NCBI GenBank assembly: GCA_902477765.1
Contig: CABSIM010000034.1
Location: 1 to 31,401 of the forward strand
From: an uncultured Clostridiaceae bacterium
GTDB lineage: Bacteria > Bacillota > Clostridia > Lachnospirales > Lachnospiraceae
DNA: 31,401 nt
Direction of reading: 5' to 3'
Shown: in pieces, positions 20,872 to 29,678 of the stretch
Numbering within the stretch: position 1 is the first letter of the stretch
Layout of the letters: the number at the start of each line of letters is the position of its first letter
Made by a program: the position numbers and the translations under genes
Notes under the pieces: generated by a model
What the model was told of the DNA's origin: nothing
The model's database searches: none
Seen by the model: the letters and a program-made list of their open reading frames with translations, nothing else

Positions 20872-22845
20872 ATGAGGATGAAGGTGTCCGATTACATTGC
20901 AAAAAAACTTGTGGAATCCGGGATCTCTGATGTATTCATGATCACCGGAGGAGGTGCGATGCATCTGGACGATGGACTGGGGCATGAACCGGGACTTCAC
21001 TGTGTGTTCAACCATCACGAGCAGGCATGTGCCATTGCCGCGGAATGCTATGCGCGTATTCATAATAAAATTGCTGCGGTCTGTGTTACCACAGGACCCG
21101 GAGGCACCAACGCCATTACCGGTGTTGTGGGCGGATGGCTGGATTCCATTCCCATGCTGATCCTGTCCGGCCAGGTCCGCTACGATACCACGGCCAGAAG
21201 CACCGGCCTGGGAATCCGTGCGCTGGGAGACCAGGAGTTTGATATCGTAAAAGCCATAGACTGTATGACGAAATATTCGGAAATGGTCATCGATCCCATG
21301 AGAATCCGTTTCTGCCTTGAAAAGGCCCTTTATCTGGCACAGACAGGACGCCCCGGCCCCTGCTGGCTGGATATTCCGCTGAATGTTCAGGGAGCTTATG
21401 TGGAAACCGACGAGCTCCTGGGCTTTGACAGAGAAGATTATGAGAACGGAGGTACCGGCTGGTCGGCTCACGGCACCGGCTGCGGCGCCTGCACAGTCTG
21501 CATGATGAAGTCTCTTCCCGGGAAACCGGCCATGATTCCGGAAGATGTTGCCGGCCAGGGGGAAAAAAGAGAAGTACTTCCGAAGTCTGTGACACTGGAT
21601 ACGGCAAGGCAGATCCTGAAAAAAGTCCGTGAGGCAAAACGTCCGGTGATCAATGCAGGAAACGGAATCCGCATCGGAAAAGCCTATGACGTGTTTGCGA
21701 GGGTAGTGGATAAGCTGGGAATTCCGGTGGTGACCGGATGGGACAGCCTGGATTGTATGTACGATGAACATCCGCTGTATGTGGGCCGGGCAGGCCACAT
21801 GGGAGACCGTCCCGGAAATTTTGCGGTTCAGAACAGCGACCTGCTTCTGTCCCTTGGAAGCCGTCTTTCCATCCGTCAGGTGGGATACAATTATCCCACA
21901 TGGGCAAGAGAAGCCTATGTAATCTGCAATGACATTGATGAAGAGGAACTGAAGAAACCCACCATTCATGTGGACATGCCGGTTCATGCGGACGTGAAGG
22001 ATCTTCTGGAGAAACTGGAACTGGTTCTGGACGAGGAAGAATTCCAGCCGGAATACGGACCGAGAGACAAGGAGGCCGTGGAGGCATGGATTGCAAGATG
22101 CCGGTCATGGAAGGAAACATATCCGGTGGTGCAGCCGAAACATTATGCCGCCGGCGATGATATGCCTGCCAATGTGTATGCAGCCATCAAGGAAATCAGC
22201 AGCCGTCTGGAAGAAGATCAGATCACGGTGGTGGGAAACGGCTCTGCCTGTGTGGTGGGCGGCCACGCCTATGTGATAAAGAAAGGACAGAGATTCATCA
22301 GCAACTCAGCCATCGCTTCCATGGGATATGATCTGCCGGCAGCCATCGGTGCCTGTGTGGCGGACCATTCCAAGGACATTATTCTTGTGACAGGTGACGG
22401 AAGCATCCAGATGAATCTTCAGGAACTTCAGACCATTATCCATCATAAGATGCCCATCAAGATCTTCCTGATCAACAACGGAGGATATCATTCCATCCGT
22501 CAGACCCAGAAGGCGCATTTCCATGAGCCGCTGGTGGGAATCGGTGTGGACAGCAGAGACTTAAGCTTCCCCAGCATGGAGAAACTGGCCTGGGCCTATG
22601 GATATCCCTATGTTTCCGCACATCACAACAGCGAACTGGGAGCGGCTGTGGAACAGACGCTTAAGACAGAAGGACCTGTGATCTGTGAGATCTTTGTGGA
22701 TATGGAACAGAAATTCGAACCGAAGGCAGAGGCAAAGATGCTGCCTGACGGAACCATGGTGTCTGTGCCGCTGGAGGATCTGGCTCCGTTCCTTCCGGAA
22801 GAAGAACTGGCGGCAAATATGATCGTGCCCATGGTAAAACCTTAA
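20872..22845 (+). CDS. TPP-dependent acetolactate-synthase-like enzyme with a Cys-rich insert
   Basis: A 657-residue ThDP enzyme of the acetohydroxyacid-synthase superfamily. The N-terminal PYR domain has catalytic E50 (HHEQACA) and TTGPGGTNAITGV. The middle domain has AKRPVINAGNGIRIG. The C-terminal PP domain has the ThDP/Mg motif GDGS...NN (508-536). About residues 187-240 form an insert absent from ordinary relatives, with C204, C207 and C210 spaced CxxCxxC. Ordinary acetolactate synthases are about 550-600 residues. Position at the head of a glycan cluster, directly before a nucleotide-sugar reductase, argues against branched-chain amino acid synthesis. YerE, an enzyme of this superfamily, adds a two-carbon unit from pyruvate to a CDP-ketosugar. 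A similar sugar-branching role is inferred, not shown. Confidence 0.85.
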   Translation: MRMKVSDYIAKKLVESGISDVFMITGGGAMHLDDGLGHEPGLHCVFNHHEQACAIAAECYARIHNKIAAVCVTTGPGGTNAITGVVGGWLDSIPMLILSGQVRYDTTARSTGLGIRALGDQEFDIVKAIDCMTKYSEMVIDPMRIRFCLEKALYLAQTGRPGPCWLDIPLNVQGAYVETDELLGFDREDYENGGTGWSAHGTGCGACTVCMMKSLPGKPAMIPEDVAGQGEKREVLPKSVTLDTARQILKKVREAKRPVINAGNGIRIGKAYDVFARVVDKLGIPVVTGWDSLDCMYDEHPLYVGRAGHMGDRPGNFAVQNSDLLLSLGSRLSIRQVGYNYPTWAREAYVICNDIDEEELKKPTIHVDMPVHADVKDLLEKLELVLDEEEFQPEYGPRDKEAVEAWIARCRSWKETYPVVQPKHYAAGDDMPANVYAAIKEISSRLEEDQITVVGNGSACVVGGHAYVIKKGQRFISNSAIASMGYDLPAAIGACVADHSKDIILVTGDGSIQMNLQELQTIIHHKMPIKIFLINNGGYHSIRQTQKAHFHEPLVGIGVDSRDLSFPSMEKLAWAYGYPYVSAHHNSELGAAVEQTLKTEGPVICEIFVDMEQKFEPKAEAKMLPDGTMVSVPLEDLAPFLPEEELAANMIVPMVKP

Positions 22846-22869
22846 ATCATAAGGTGCAGGAGCGGAAGT

Positions 22870-23919
22870 ATGCGGATTGCAGTGACAGGGGCGACCAGTT
22901 TCGTGGGAGCGGCGGCAGTCAGACGGATGCTGGCCGGCGGCCACCAGGTGATTGCGCTGGTACGCCCTCATTCAGAAAAACGATTTCTTATTATGGAAAA
23001 CCAGGAGCAGGCGCTGACAGAAAAGCGCCTGCTCATCGCAGAAAATGACCTGTTTTCTCCGGAGACGATTCCGGAAACGGTTCTGGCGGCTCTCCGGGAA
23101 GGAAAAGCGCCGGAACAGGGAGAAATACAGGACGGCCGCATGGAATGCGACGTTTTCTGCCATTTCGGATGGGGAGGCTCCGGCAGCGGTTCCCGTGAGG
23201 ACCGGGAGCTTCAGGAGAAAAATCTGCAGGCAGCGCTGGAGACAATCCGGGCGGCAGAAAAACTGGGCTGCCGGAAATTTCTGTTTTCCGGTTCCCAGGC
23301 AGAATACGGGATGCATACGGAAACGATGGATGAGGCGGCGGAATGCAGGCCCAGATCCGTTTACGGGGAAGCGAAACTTGCCGTAAGGCATCAGGGTGAA
23401 GAACTCTGCCGCAGCCTGGGCATGCAGTATGTTCACGGAAGGATTTTCAGTGTCTACGGTCCGGGAGATCATCCGTGGACCCTGGTGGAAAGCTGTCTTT
23501 CTGCATTCCTTAACGGACAGGAACTGGACATGGGAGCATGTACCCAGAAATGGAATTTTCTTTATATTGATGATCTGGCCGAGGCGGTGTACCGGCTGAT
23601 TTCCAAACCGGTTTCTGAATACGGAAGTCTTCAGGATCCGGTGTTTAATCTGGCGGGAACCGAGACAAGGCTCCTCAGGGATTTTGTGGAAGAAATCCGC
23701 AGACTGTGCGGCGGAAGCGGGTATGCCCGGTACGGAGTCCGTCCGGAAAATGCGGAAGGACCTGTGAATCTGATTCCCGATATCAGCAAGCTCTGCAGCT
23801 TTACGGGATGGAAACCGGAAATGTCCTTTGAAAACGGAATCCGGCAGATGATCTCAGAGAAAAAAGGAAAGAATATTGACAAAAGCCGGAATCCGGCTAA
23901 AATGGAGAAAGCGAAATAA
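22870..23919 (+). CDS. NAD(P)-dependent nucleotide-sugar reductase/epimerase (extended SDR)
   Basis: A 349-residue extended short-chain dehydrogenase. The Rossmann loop is GATSFVG (7-13). The segment LGCRKFLFSGSQAEYG carries the catalytic Ser region, and Y165 with K169 form YxxxK. GSQAEYG together with the upstream HFGWGGSGSG resembles the CDP-abequose/paratose synthase group of C4 reductases more than UDP-galactose epimerases. It has a longer than usual loop near residues 38-90. AGGAG precedes the start. It follows the TPP enzyme by 24 nt, so the two probably act in sequence on one sugar nucleotide. The true substrate is not visible. Confidence 0.85.
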   Translation: MRIAVTGATSFVGAAAVRRMLAGGHQVIALVRPHSEKRFLIMENQEQALTEKRLLIAENDLFSPETIPETVLAALREGKAPEQGEIQDGRMECDVFCHFGWGGSGSGSREDRELQEKNLQAALETIRAAEKLGCRKFLFSGSQAEYGMHTETMDEAAECRPRSVYGEAKLAVRHQGEELCRSLGMQYVHGRIFSVYGPGDHPWTLVESCLSAFLNGQELDMGACTQKWNFLYIDDLAEAVYRLISKPVSEYGSLQDPVFNLAGTETRLLRDFVEEIRRLCGGSGYARYGVRPENAEGPVNLIPDISKLCSFTGWKPEMSFENGIRQMISEKKGKNIDKSRNPAKMEKAK

Positions 23920-23937
23920 AAGGAAGAAGATCACAAG

Positions 23938-24909
23938 ATGAAGAAAATCAGCGTTTTGATTCCATGTTACAATGAACAGGAAAATGTGGTTCCCATCAGT
24001 CAGGCTGTTGTGGACATCATCACAAAGGAACTGCCCCAGTACGATTATGAACTGGTTTTTATTGACAACGATTCCACAGACGGCACCAGGCCCCTTCTCA
24101 GGAAACTCTGTGCGGAAAATCCGAAAATCAAGGCAATATTCAATGCCAGGAATTTCGGCCAGTTCAATTCTCCTTATTATGGAATTCTCCAGGTGACGGG
24201 AGACTGTGTCATTTCCATGGTGGCCGATTTCCAGGATCCAGTGGAACTGATTCCCAGATATGTCCACGAATGGGAGAACGGTTATAAAATTGTCATCGGA
24301 ATCAAGACCAGCAGCCGGGAGAATCCGGTGATGTACTGGCTGCGGAGCTGTTATTACAAACTGATCCGGAAGCTTTCCGACGTGGAGCAGATCGAGCATT
24401 TTACCGGCTCAGGACTTTATGACCGTCAGTTTATCGAAGTGCTGAGGGATTTGAATGATCCGACGCCGTTTCTCCGCGGAATTGTTGCGGAACTGGGATT
24501 CAAAAGGAAAGAAATTCCCTATGAGCAGCCGAAAAGGAGAGCCGGAAAGACCCATAACAATTTTTACAGGCTGTATGATGCTGCCATGCTGAGTTTTACC
24601 TCCTATACAAAAGCGGGCCTCAGGCTGGCCACCATCTGCGGTGCGTTCTGTGCCGGCATCAGTCTTCTGGTGGGACTGGTCTACCTGGTCATGAAACTGC
24701 TTTACTGGGACCGTTTCCCGGCAGGTATGGCCCCGGTGCTGATCGGCATGTGTTTTCTCGGCTCTGTCCAGATTTTCTTTACGGGACTGGTGGGCGAGTA
24801 TATCATGAGCATCAACACCCGGGTCATGCACCGGCCGCTTGTGATTGAGGAAGAACGGATCAATTTCGACAGCGCGGATGAAAAACAGCAGACTGAGGAG
24901 AAATCATGA
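23938..24909 (+). CDS. GT2 glycosyltransferase with C-terminal membrane anchor (polyprenyl-phosphate sugar type)
   Basis: A 323-residue family 2 transferase of the DPM1/GtrB/ArnC group. The GT-A domain starts KKISVLIPCYNEQENV. It carries the nucleotide-binding DNDSTDGT and an acidic DFQDP motif near residue 98. Two hydrophobic spans lie at about 228-250 and 262-288. Such enzymes move a sugar from a nucleotide donor to undecaprenyl phosphate at the inner membrane face. AGGAAGA precedes the start. Its stop overlaps the next gene's start as ATGA. Confidence 0.92.
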   Translation: MKKISVLIPCYNEQENVVPISQAVVDIITKELPQYDYELVFIDNDSTDGTRPLLRKLCAENPKIKAIFNARNFGQFNSPYYGILQVTGDCVISMVADFQDPVELIPRYVHEWENGYKIVIGIKTSSRENPVMYWLRSCYYKLIRKLSDVEQIEHFTGSGLYDRQFIEVLRDLNDPTPFLRGIVAELGFKRKEIPYEQPKRRAGKTHNNFYRLYDAAMLSFTSYTKAGLRLATICGAFCAGISLLVGLVYLVMKLLYWDRFPAGMAPVLIGMCFLGSVQIFFTGLVGEYIMSINTRVMHRPLVIEEERINFDSADEKQQTEEKS

Positions 24910-27119
24910 GATATAGTGTGGATGTGGTGCGGGTCCGGGAAAATTCCATCCAGCTCAACGGCTGGGCCATCGGAAAGACACCGGAATCCGTGATCACTTA
25001 CGGAGTGGAAGATGAGGCACACCGGCCGCTGGAACATACCTGTGTGTCCACCAGACGGGATGATGTGAGCCAGATCTATTTCAAAAAGACCGTGGACCGG
25101 GATCTGGGATTTGACATCCAGTTCCCCTATGAACGGGGACGGACGTACTATCTGGTGATCCGCGGAGACGGAAGAACCGTGCGGATCCGATACAATGAGG
25201 AGCTGATTGCCAAACGCTCCAGTGTGGCCCATAAGAGAAGACAGAAGATCAAGGACCTGATGAATATGGAAACGGTCCGGGTAGCCTATGATTTCTGGAA
25301 GGAAAACGGGCTGAAAGCCCTGATCGTGAAGTCCAGACATAAACTTCAGGGACTGGACAACGACTATGACTACGGCGAATGGTGGGAACTGACAAAGCCG
25401 TCAGAGGAAGAGCTGGAGGCCCAGAGGAAAAAAGAATTTCCTTACATGCCTCTGTTTTCCATTGTGATTCCCGTGTTCAGGACACCGGAAAAATATCTGA
25501 AGGAGATGCTGGATTCCATCCGGGAACAGACCTATGGAAACTGGGAAGTCTGCATTGCCGACGGAAGCCCGGCGGGCCAGGATGTGGAGCGGATCCTGAA
25601 AAAATATGCCCGGGAAGATCAGAGAATCCGGTATCGGATTCTGGGACAGAACCTGGGAATTTCAGGAAACACCAATGCGGCTCTGGAAATGGCCGGAGGG
25701 GATTTTATTGTTCTGGCAGATCATGACGACAGAATAACACCGGACGCTCTCTATGAATGTGCCAGAGCAGTCAATGAAAATCCGGACTGCGATGTGCTGT
25801 ATTCGGACGAAGACAAGCTGGACATGGACGGAGGGGCTTTGTTTGATCCTCATTTCAAGCCGGATTTCAATCCGGATCTTCTCTGCAGCGTCAATTATAT
25901 CTGCCATCTGTTTCTGGTAAGAAAAGATCTTCTGGACCGGACAGGCGGATTCCGTCAGGAATATGACGGTGCCCAGGACTATGATTTCATTTTCCGATGC
26001 ACGGAAGCTGCGGGACAGATTGTCCACATTCCGAAAGTGCTCTACCACTGGCGCTGCCATCAGGATTCCACTGCCAGCAATCCGGAGAGCAAGCTGTACG
26101 CTTTTGAAGCCGGCGCCCGTGCCATCATGGCTCATTACGAAAGAACAGGAATTCAGGCTCTGAAAGTGGAAAAGGGCGTAGATTACGGAATCTATCATAC
26201 AAAGTTCAGGATCAGCGGAGAGCCGCTGGTTTCTGTGATTATTCCCAATAAGGACCACCGGCAGGATCTTGACAGCTGTATCCGCCCCATGCTGACGGAG
26301 GGAACCTGGAAGAACCTGGAATTTGTGGTGGTGGAAAACAACAGCACGGATCCCGAGACGTTTGCCTATTATGAAAAGATACAGAAAGAATTTTCCAATG
26401 TTCATGTGGTGAGATGGGAACGGGAATTCAACTATTCCGCCATCAACAATTTCGGTGTCCGTCATGCATCCGGAAAGTATCTGCTTTTCATGAACAATGA
26501 CATTCAGCAGATTGCGCCGGATTTCGTGGAGGAAATGCTGGGCTTCTGTCAGCGCGATGACGTGGGAATTGTGGGTGCCAGACTTCTCTATGAAGACGAT
26601 ACCATACAGCATGCAGGCGTGGTGATTGGTTTCGGCGGCATTGCGGGCCACACCTTTATCGGGCTTCACAAAGCGGAAAACAGTTATTTCCACCGGGCCA
26701 TGTGCGCCCAGGACTACAGTGCGGTGACAGCCGCCTGCATGATGAGCAAAAAAGATGTGTTCGAGGCAGCCGGAGGATTTTCCGAGGAACTGGCGGTGGC
26801 CTTCAACGATATCGATTACTGCATGAAAGTACGTGCTCTGGGGAAACTGGTGGTTTATGCGCCTTATGCCGTACTCCATCATTATGAGTCCAAATCCAGA
26901 GGCCTGGAGGACACACCGGAAAAGGTGGCAAGATTCAACCGTGAAATAGCCATCTTTGCCGGAAAATGGCCGGAGATTCTGGAGAAAGGCGATCCCTATT
27001 ATAATCCCAATCTGACCCTGAGAAAATCAAATTTTGCACTTCGGGATCTTAAAAAGGAAAAAATCGGGGAACCTTATAAACTGGAAGTGCCTCCGGAGCA
27101 GAGAGAACAGGATGGATGA
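24906..27119 (+). CDS. Bifunctional protein with two tandem GT2 domains and an N-terminal accessory domain
   Basis: A 737-residue cytoplasmic glycosyltransferase. Residues 1-110 form a beta-rich domain (NSIQLNGWAIGKTPES) that I do not recognise as catalytic. A helical linker follows to about 180. GT2 domain A (about 184-425) has FSIVIPVFRTPEKYL, LADHDDRITPDAL and SDEDKLDMDG. GT2 domain B (about 440-690) has VSVIIPNKDH, MNNDIQQIAPD and FNDIDYCMKV. Two active sites in one chain suggest addition of two sugars or a repeating disaccharide, as in O-antigen and rhamnan polymerases. It overlaps the neighbouring genes at both ends (4 and 8 nt). Confidence 0.9.
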   Translation: MRYSVDVVRVRENSIQLNGWAIGKTPESVITYGVEDEAHRPLEHTCVSTRRDDVSQIYFKKTVDRDLGFDIQFPYERGRTYYLVIRGDGRTVRIRYNEELIAKRSSVAHKRRQKIKDLMNMETVRVAYDFWKENGLKALIVKSRHKLQGLDNDYDYGEWWELTKPSEEELEAQRKKEFPYMPLFSIVIPVFRTPEKYLKEMLDSIREQTYGNWEVCIADGSPAGQDVERILKKYAREDQRIRYRILGQNLGISGNTNAALEMAGGDFIVLADHDDRITPDALYECARAVNENPDCDVLYSDEDKLDMDGGALFDPHFKPDFNPDLLCSVNYICHLFLVRKDLLDRTGGFRQEYDGAQDYDFIFRCTEAAGQIVHIPKVLYHWRCHQDSTASNPESKLYAFEAGARAIMAHYERTGIQALKVEKGVDYGIYHTKFRISGEPLVSVIIPNKDHRQDLDSCIRPMLTEGTWKNLEFVVVENNSTDPETFAYYEKIQKEFSNVHVVRWEREFNYSAINNFGVRHASGKYLLFMNNDIQQIAPDFVEEMLGFCQRDDVGIVGARLLYEDDTIQHAGVVIGFGGIAGHTFIGLHKAENSYFHRAMCAQDYSAVTAACMMSKKDVFEAAGGFSEELAVAFNDIDYCMKVRALGKLVVYAPYAVLHHYESKSRGLEDTPEKVARFNREIAIFAGKWPEILEKGDPYYNPNLTLRKSNFALRDLKKEKIGEPYKLEVPPEQREQDG

Positions 27120-28131
27120 CATGGAGATCAGAACAACAATTATTATTCCCAACTACAACGGTCTTTCTTTTATGGAAGACTGTCTTGCCTCGCTGAGGGA
27201 GCAGTCGGTCCATGATTTCAGAATTCTGGTGGTTGACAACGGGTCCACGGATGGAAGCGTGGAATGGCTGAAAGAGCATCAGATTCCGTCGCTTTTTCTC
27301 GGAGAAAATACGGGATTTTCCGGTGCGGTCAACGCAGGAATCCGGGCATCGGACACACCGTATGTGATTCTGCTCAACAATGACACGGTTGTGGATTTCC
27401 GTTATGTGGAGATGCTGGAAAAGACCATCGGCCGGTCAGACAAGATCTTTTCCGTCAGCAGCCGGATGCTCCAGATGCACCAGCCGGAACTGATGGATGA
27501 CGCCGGAGACATGTATACGATTTTCGGATGGCCGTTTCAGAGGGGAGTAGGCCGGGCGAAAGAACGGTATGAAAACTACCGGAAAATCTTTTCCGCCTGT
27601 GCCGGGGCTGCCATTTACCGGAGGGCTGTTTTCGACGAGATCGGATTTTTTGACGAAATGCATTTTGCCTATCTGGAAGACATGGATATCGGATACCGGG
27701 CCAAGCTTTACGGATATGACAATATTTACTGCCCGGACGCTGTGGTGAAACATGTGGGAAGTGCCACCAGCGGCTCCCGCTACAATTCCTTCAAGGTACG
27801 CCTGGCTGCCCGCAACAACGTCTATCTGAATTATAAAAATATGCCGCTGATTCAGTTCCTGATTAATCTGCCGTTTCTGGCGGCAGGCGCCCTGGTAAAA
27901 TATCAGTTTTTTGTAAACAGGGGGTTTGGAAAAGACTATCTGGCAGGCCTGAAAGAAGGGTTCATGACAGCCGGAAAATGCAGGAAAGTGCCTGTGAGCA
28001 GAAGCAGGTTCTGGATTTATATCGGCATTCAGATGGAACTCATTTTCGGTACGGCTGTATATATTTATGAATTTACATCCCGTCAGGCGGCAAAAACGGG
28101 AATTATCCATAAAAAGAACAGAGAATCTTAA
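27112..28131 (+). CDS. GT2 glycosyltransferase, rhamnosyltransferase-like
   Basis: A 339-residue family 2 transferase. It starts TTIIIPNYNGLSFMEDCL, has VDNGSTDGS, LLNNDTVVDF and EDMDIGYRAK, and ends with a hydrophobic segment (PLIQFLINLPFLAAGALVKY) followed by a basic tail. This layout is common in dTDP-rhamnose-using wall and O-antigen transferases; the donor is not certain. The start at 27112 overlaps the previous stop by 8 nt; the in-frame ATG at 27121 is an alternative. The ribosome site is weak, so translation is probably coupled to the upstream gene. Confidence 0.9.
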   Translation: MDDMEIRTTIIIPNYNGLSFMEDCLASLREQSVHDFRILVVDNGSTDGSVEWLKEHQIPSLFLGENTGFSGAVNAGIRASDTPYVILLNNDTVVDFRYVEMLEKTIGRSDKIFSVSSRMLQMHQPELMDDAGDMYTIFGWPFQRGVGRAKERYENYRKIFSACAGAAIYRRAVFDEIGFFDEMHFAYLEDMDIGYRAKLYGYDNIYCPDAVVKHVGSATSGSRYNSFKVRLAARNNVYLNYKNMPLIQFLINLPFLAAGALVKYQFFVNRGFGKDYLAGLKEGFMTAGKCRKVPVSRSRFWIYIGIQMELIFGTAVYIYEFTSRQAAKTGIIHKKNRES

Positions 28132-28244
28132 GAAAACTTTTATATCATAATTTGACGGATTCATGTATACTAAGACAGAGAATTGCACAAGAATCCTTAT
28201 AAAACAAGTTTTGCAGGGAATTCAGAAAATTAGGTGAGAGACAT

Positions 28245-29663
28245 ATGATTAAAGACAATCAGGCGAGCCTGAACCGGTTCCATGTGGTTCTGGATGCCCT
28301 GGTGACTGTGGTATCCTACCTTCTGGCATGGTACGTGGTCATCGGAAGCGGCTGGGCGGCTCAGCTTGGAAAGGGAACACTGACTCCTGGGTTCTATTTC
28401 GGGACCCTTTTTGTCGTCATTCCCTCCTATCTGCTCCTGTATTCCTGTTTCAATCTGTACGCCCCGAAGCGTGTGCTGGGCCGGAGAAACGAATTCGGGA
28501 GAATCTTCAAAGCCAATACCATCGGACTTCTGATTTTTGGTCTGGTCCTGTTCCTGGGAAGAAAGGAACCTCATCTTTACAATTTCTCCCAGAGACTGGT
28601 GGTCTATTTCTATGTAATCAACGTTGTCCTGATGACTGCGGAGAGAAATGCCATCCGTCTGACCATCCGCTCCATGCGCTCACGGGGCTATAACCAGAAA
28701 CACATTGTCCTGGTGGGATACAGCAACGCGGCGGAAGGCTTTATTGACCGGGTCCGGATGAACCCTGAATGGGGATACAGGATCCGGGGAATTCTGGATG
28801 ACAGAATGGAGCGCGGCAGCGAATACGGCGGAATCAGAGTCATCGGCTGCATTGATGACCTGGATTATATTCTGGAACAGAATACACTGGACGAGATTGC
28901 CATTACCCTCAGTCTGGGAGATTATGAGAAACTGCGCCATATTGTGGCCATGTGCGAAAAATCCGGGGTTCATACCAAATTCATTCCGGATTATGGAAAC
29001 ATCATACCGACGGTTCCTTATATGGAAGATCTTCAGGGACTTCCGGTCATCCATATCCGCCATGTACCGCTCAATAACATGATGAATGCCGCTGTGAAAC
29101 GCGCCGTTGACATTGTGGGAGCGCTGGCCGGCATTCTGGTATTTTCTCCGGTGATGCTGACGGTGGCAATCCTGATCAAGCTGACCTCTCCGGGGCCGGT
29201 GATTTTCTGCCAGGAACGGGTGGGACTTCATAACCGTCCATTTAAAATGTATAAATTCCGTTCCATGACCGTGCAGGATCCATCCCGGGAGAAGAGCCGC
29301 TGGACCACCAGAGGTGACTCCAGGGTGACTACGGTGGGCAAGGTGATCCGGAGCACCAGCATTGATGAAACCCCTCAGTTTTTCAACATTCTGAAGGGAG
29401 ACATGAGCCTGGTGGGACCAAGGCCGGAACGGCCGTTTTTCGTTGAAAAATTCAAGGAAGAAATTCCGAGATACATGATAAAGCATCAGGTCCGTCCGGG
29501 ACTTACCGGATGGGCGCAGGTCAACGGCTATCGCGGGGATACATCCATCATCAAGCGGATTGAGCATGACCTGTATTATATTGAAAACTGGACCCTTGGC
29601 TTTGACTTTAAGATCATGTTCCTGACTGTGTTCAAAGGGTTTATCAATAAAAATGCATATTAG
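28245..29663 (+). CDS. Polyprenyl-phosphate sugar-1-phosphate transferase (WcaJ/CpsE type)
   Basis: A 472-residue membrane phosphotransferase that starts glycan assembly by moving a sugar phosphate (usually glucose or galactose) onto undecaprenyl phosphate. The N-terminal half has about four spans and a CoA-binding-like fold (HIVLVGYSNAAEGFIDRV). A further span at about 290-312 leads into the catalytic domain. That domain has VIFCQERVGLHNRPFKMYKFRSM, DETPQFFNILKGDMSLVGPRPE and RPGLTGWAQVNGYRG. All family motifs are intact. A 113-nt gap precedes it; TATACT at 28166-28171 is a possible -10, but no properly spaced -35 is seen. It may still be read from the upstream promoter. Confidence 0.95.
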   Translation: MIKDNQASLNRFHVVLDALVTVVSYLLAWYVVIGSGWAAQLGKGTLTPGFYFGTLFVVIPSYLLLYSCFNLYAPKRVLGRRNEFGRIFKANTIGLLIFGLVLFLGRKEPHLYNFSQRLVVYFYVINVVLMTAERNAIRLTIRSMRSRGYNQKHIVLVGYSNAAEGFIDRVRMNPEWGYRIRGILDDRMERGSEYGGIRVIGCIDDLDYILEQNTLDEIAITLSLGDYEKLRHIVAMCEKSGVHTKFIPDYGNIIPTVPYMEDLQGLPVIHIRHVPLNNMMNAAVKRAVDIVGALAGILVFSPVMLTVAILIKLTSPGPVIFCQERVGLHNRPFKMYKFRSMTVQDPSREKSRWTTRGDSRVTTVGKVIRSTSIDETPQFFNILKGDMSLVGPRPERPFFVEKFKEEIPRYMIKHQVRPGLTGWAQVNGYRGDTSIIKRIEHDLYYIENWTLGFDFKIMFLTVFKGFINKNAY

Positions 29664-29678
29664 GCGAGGATATCAGAT

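Noticed and set aside
21421..21600. Frameshift or assembly error explaining the odd TPP-enzyme segment
   Set aside because: Family sequence before and after is in the same frame with no stop, so a compensated double shift would be needed.
28152..28171. TTGACG and TATACT as a promoter for the sugar transferase
   Set aside because: The spacing is only 8 nt, so the boxes cannot act together; no other -35 is correctly placed.
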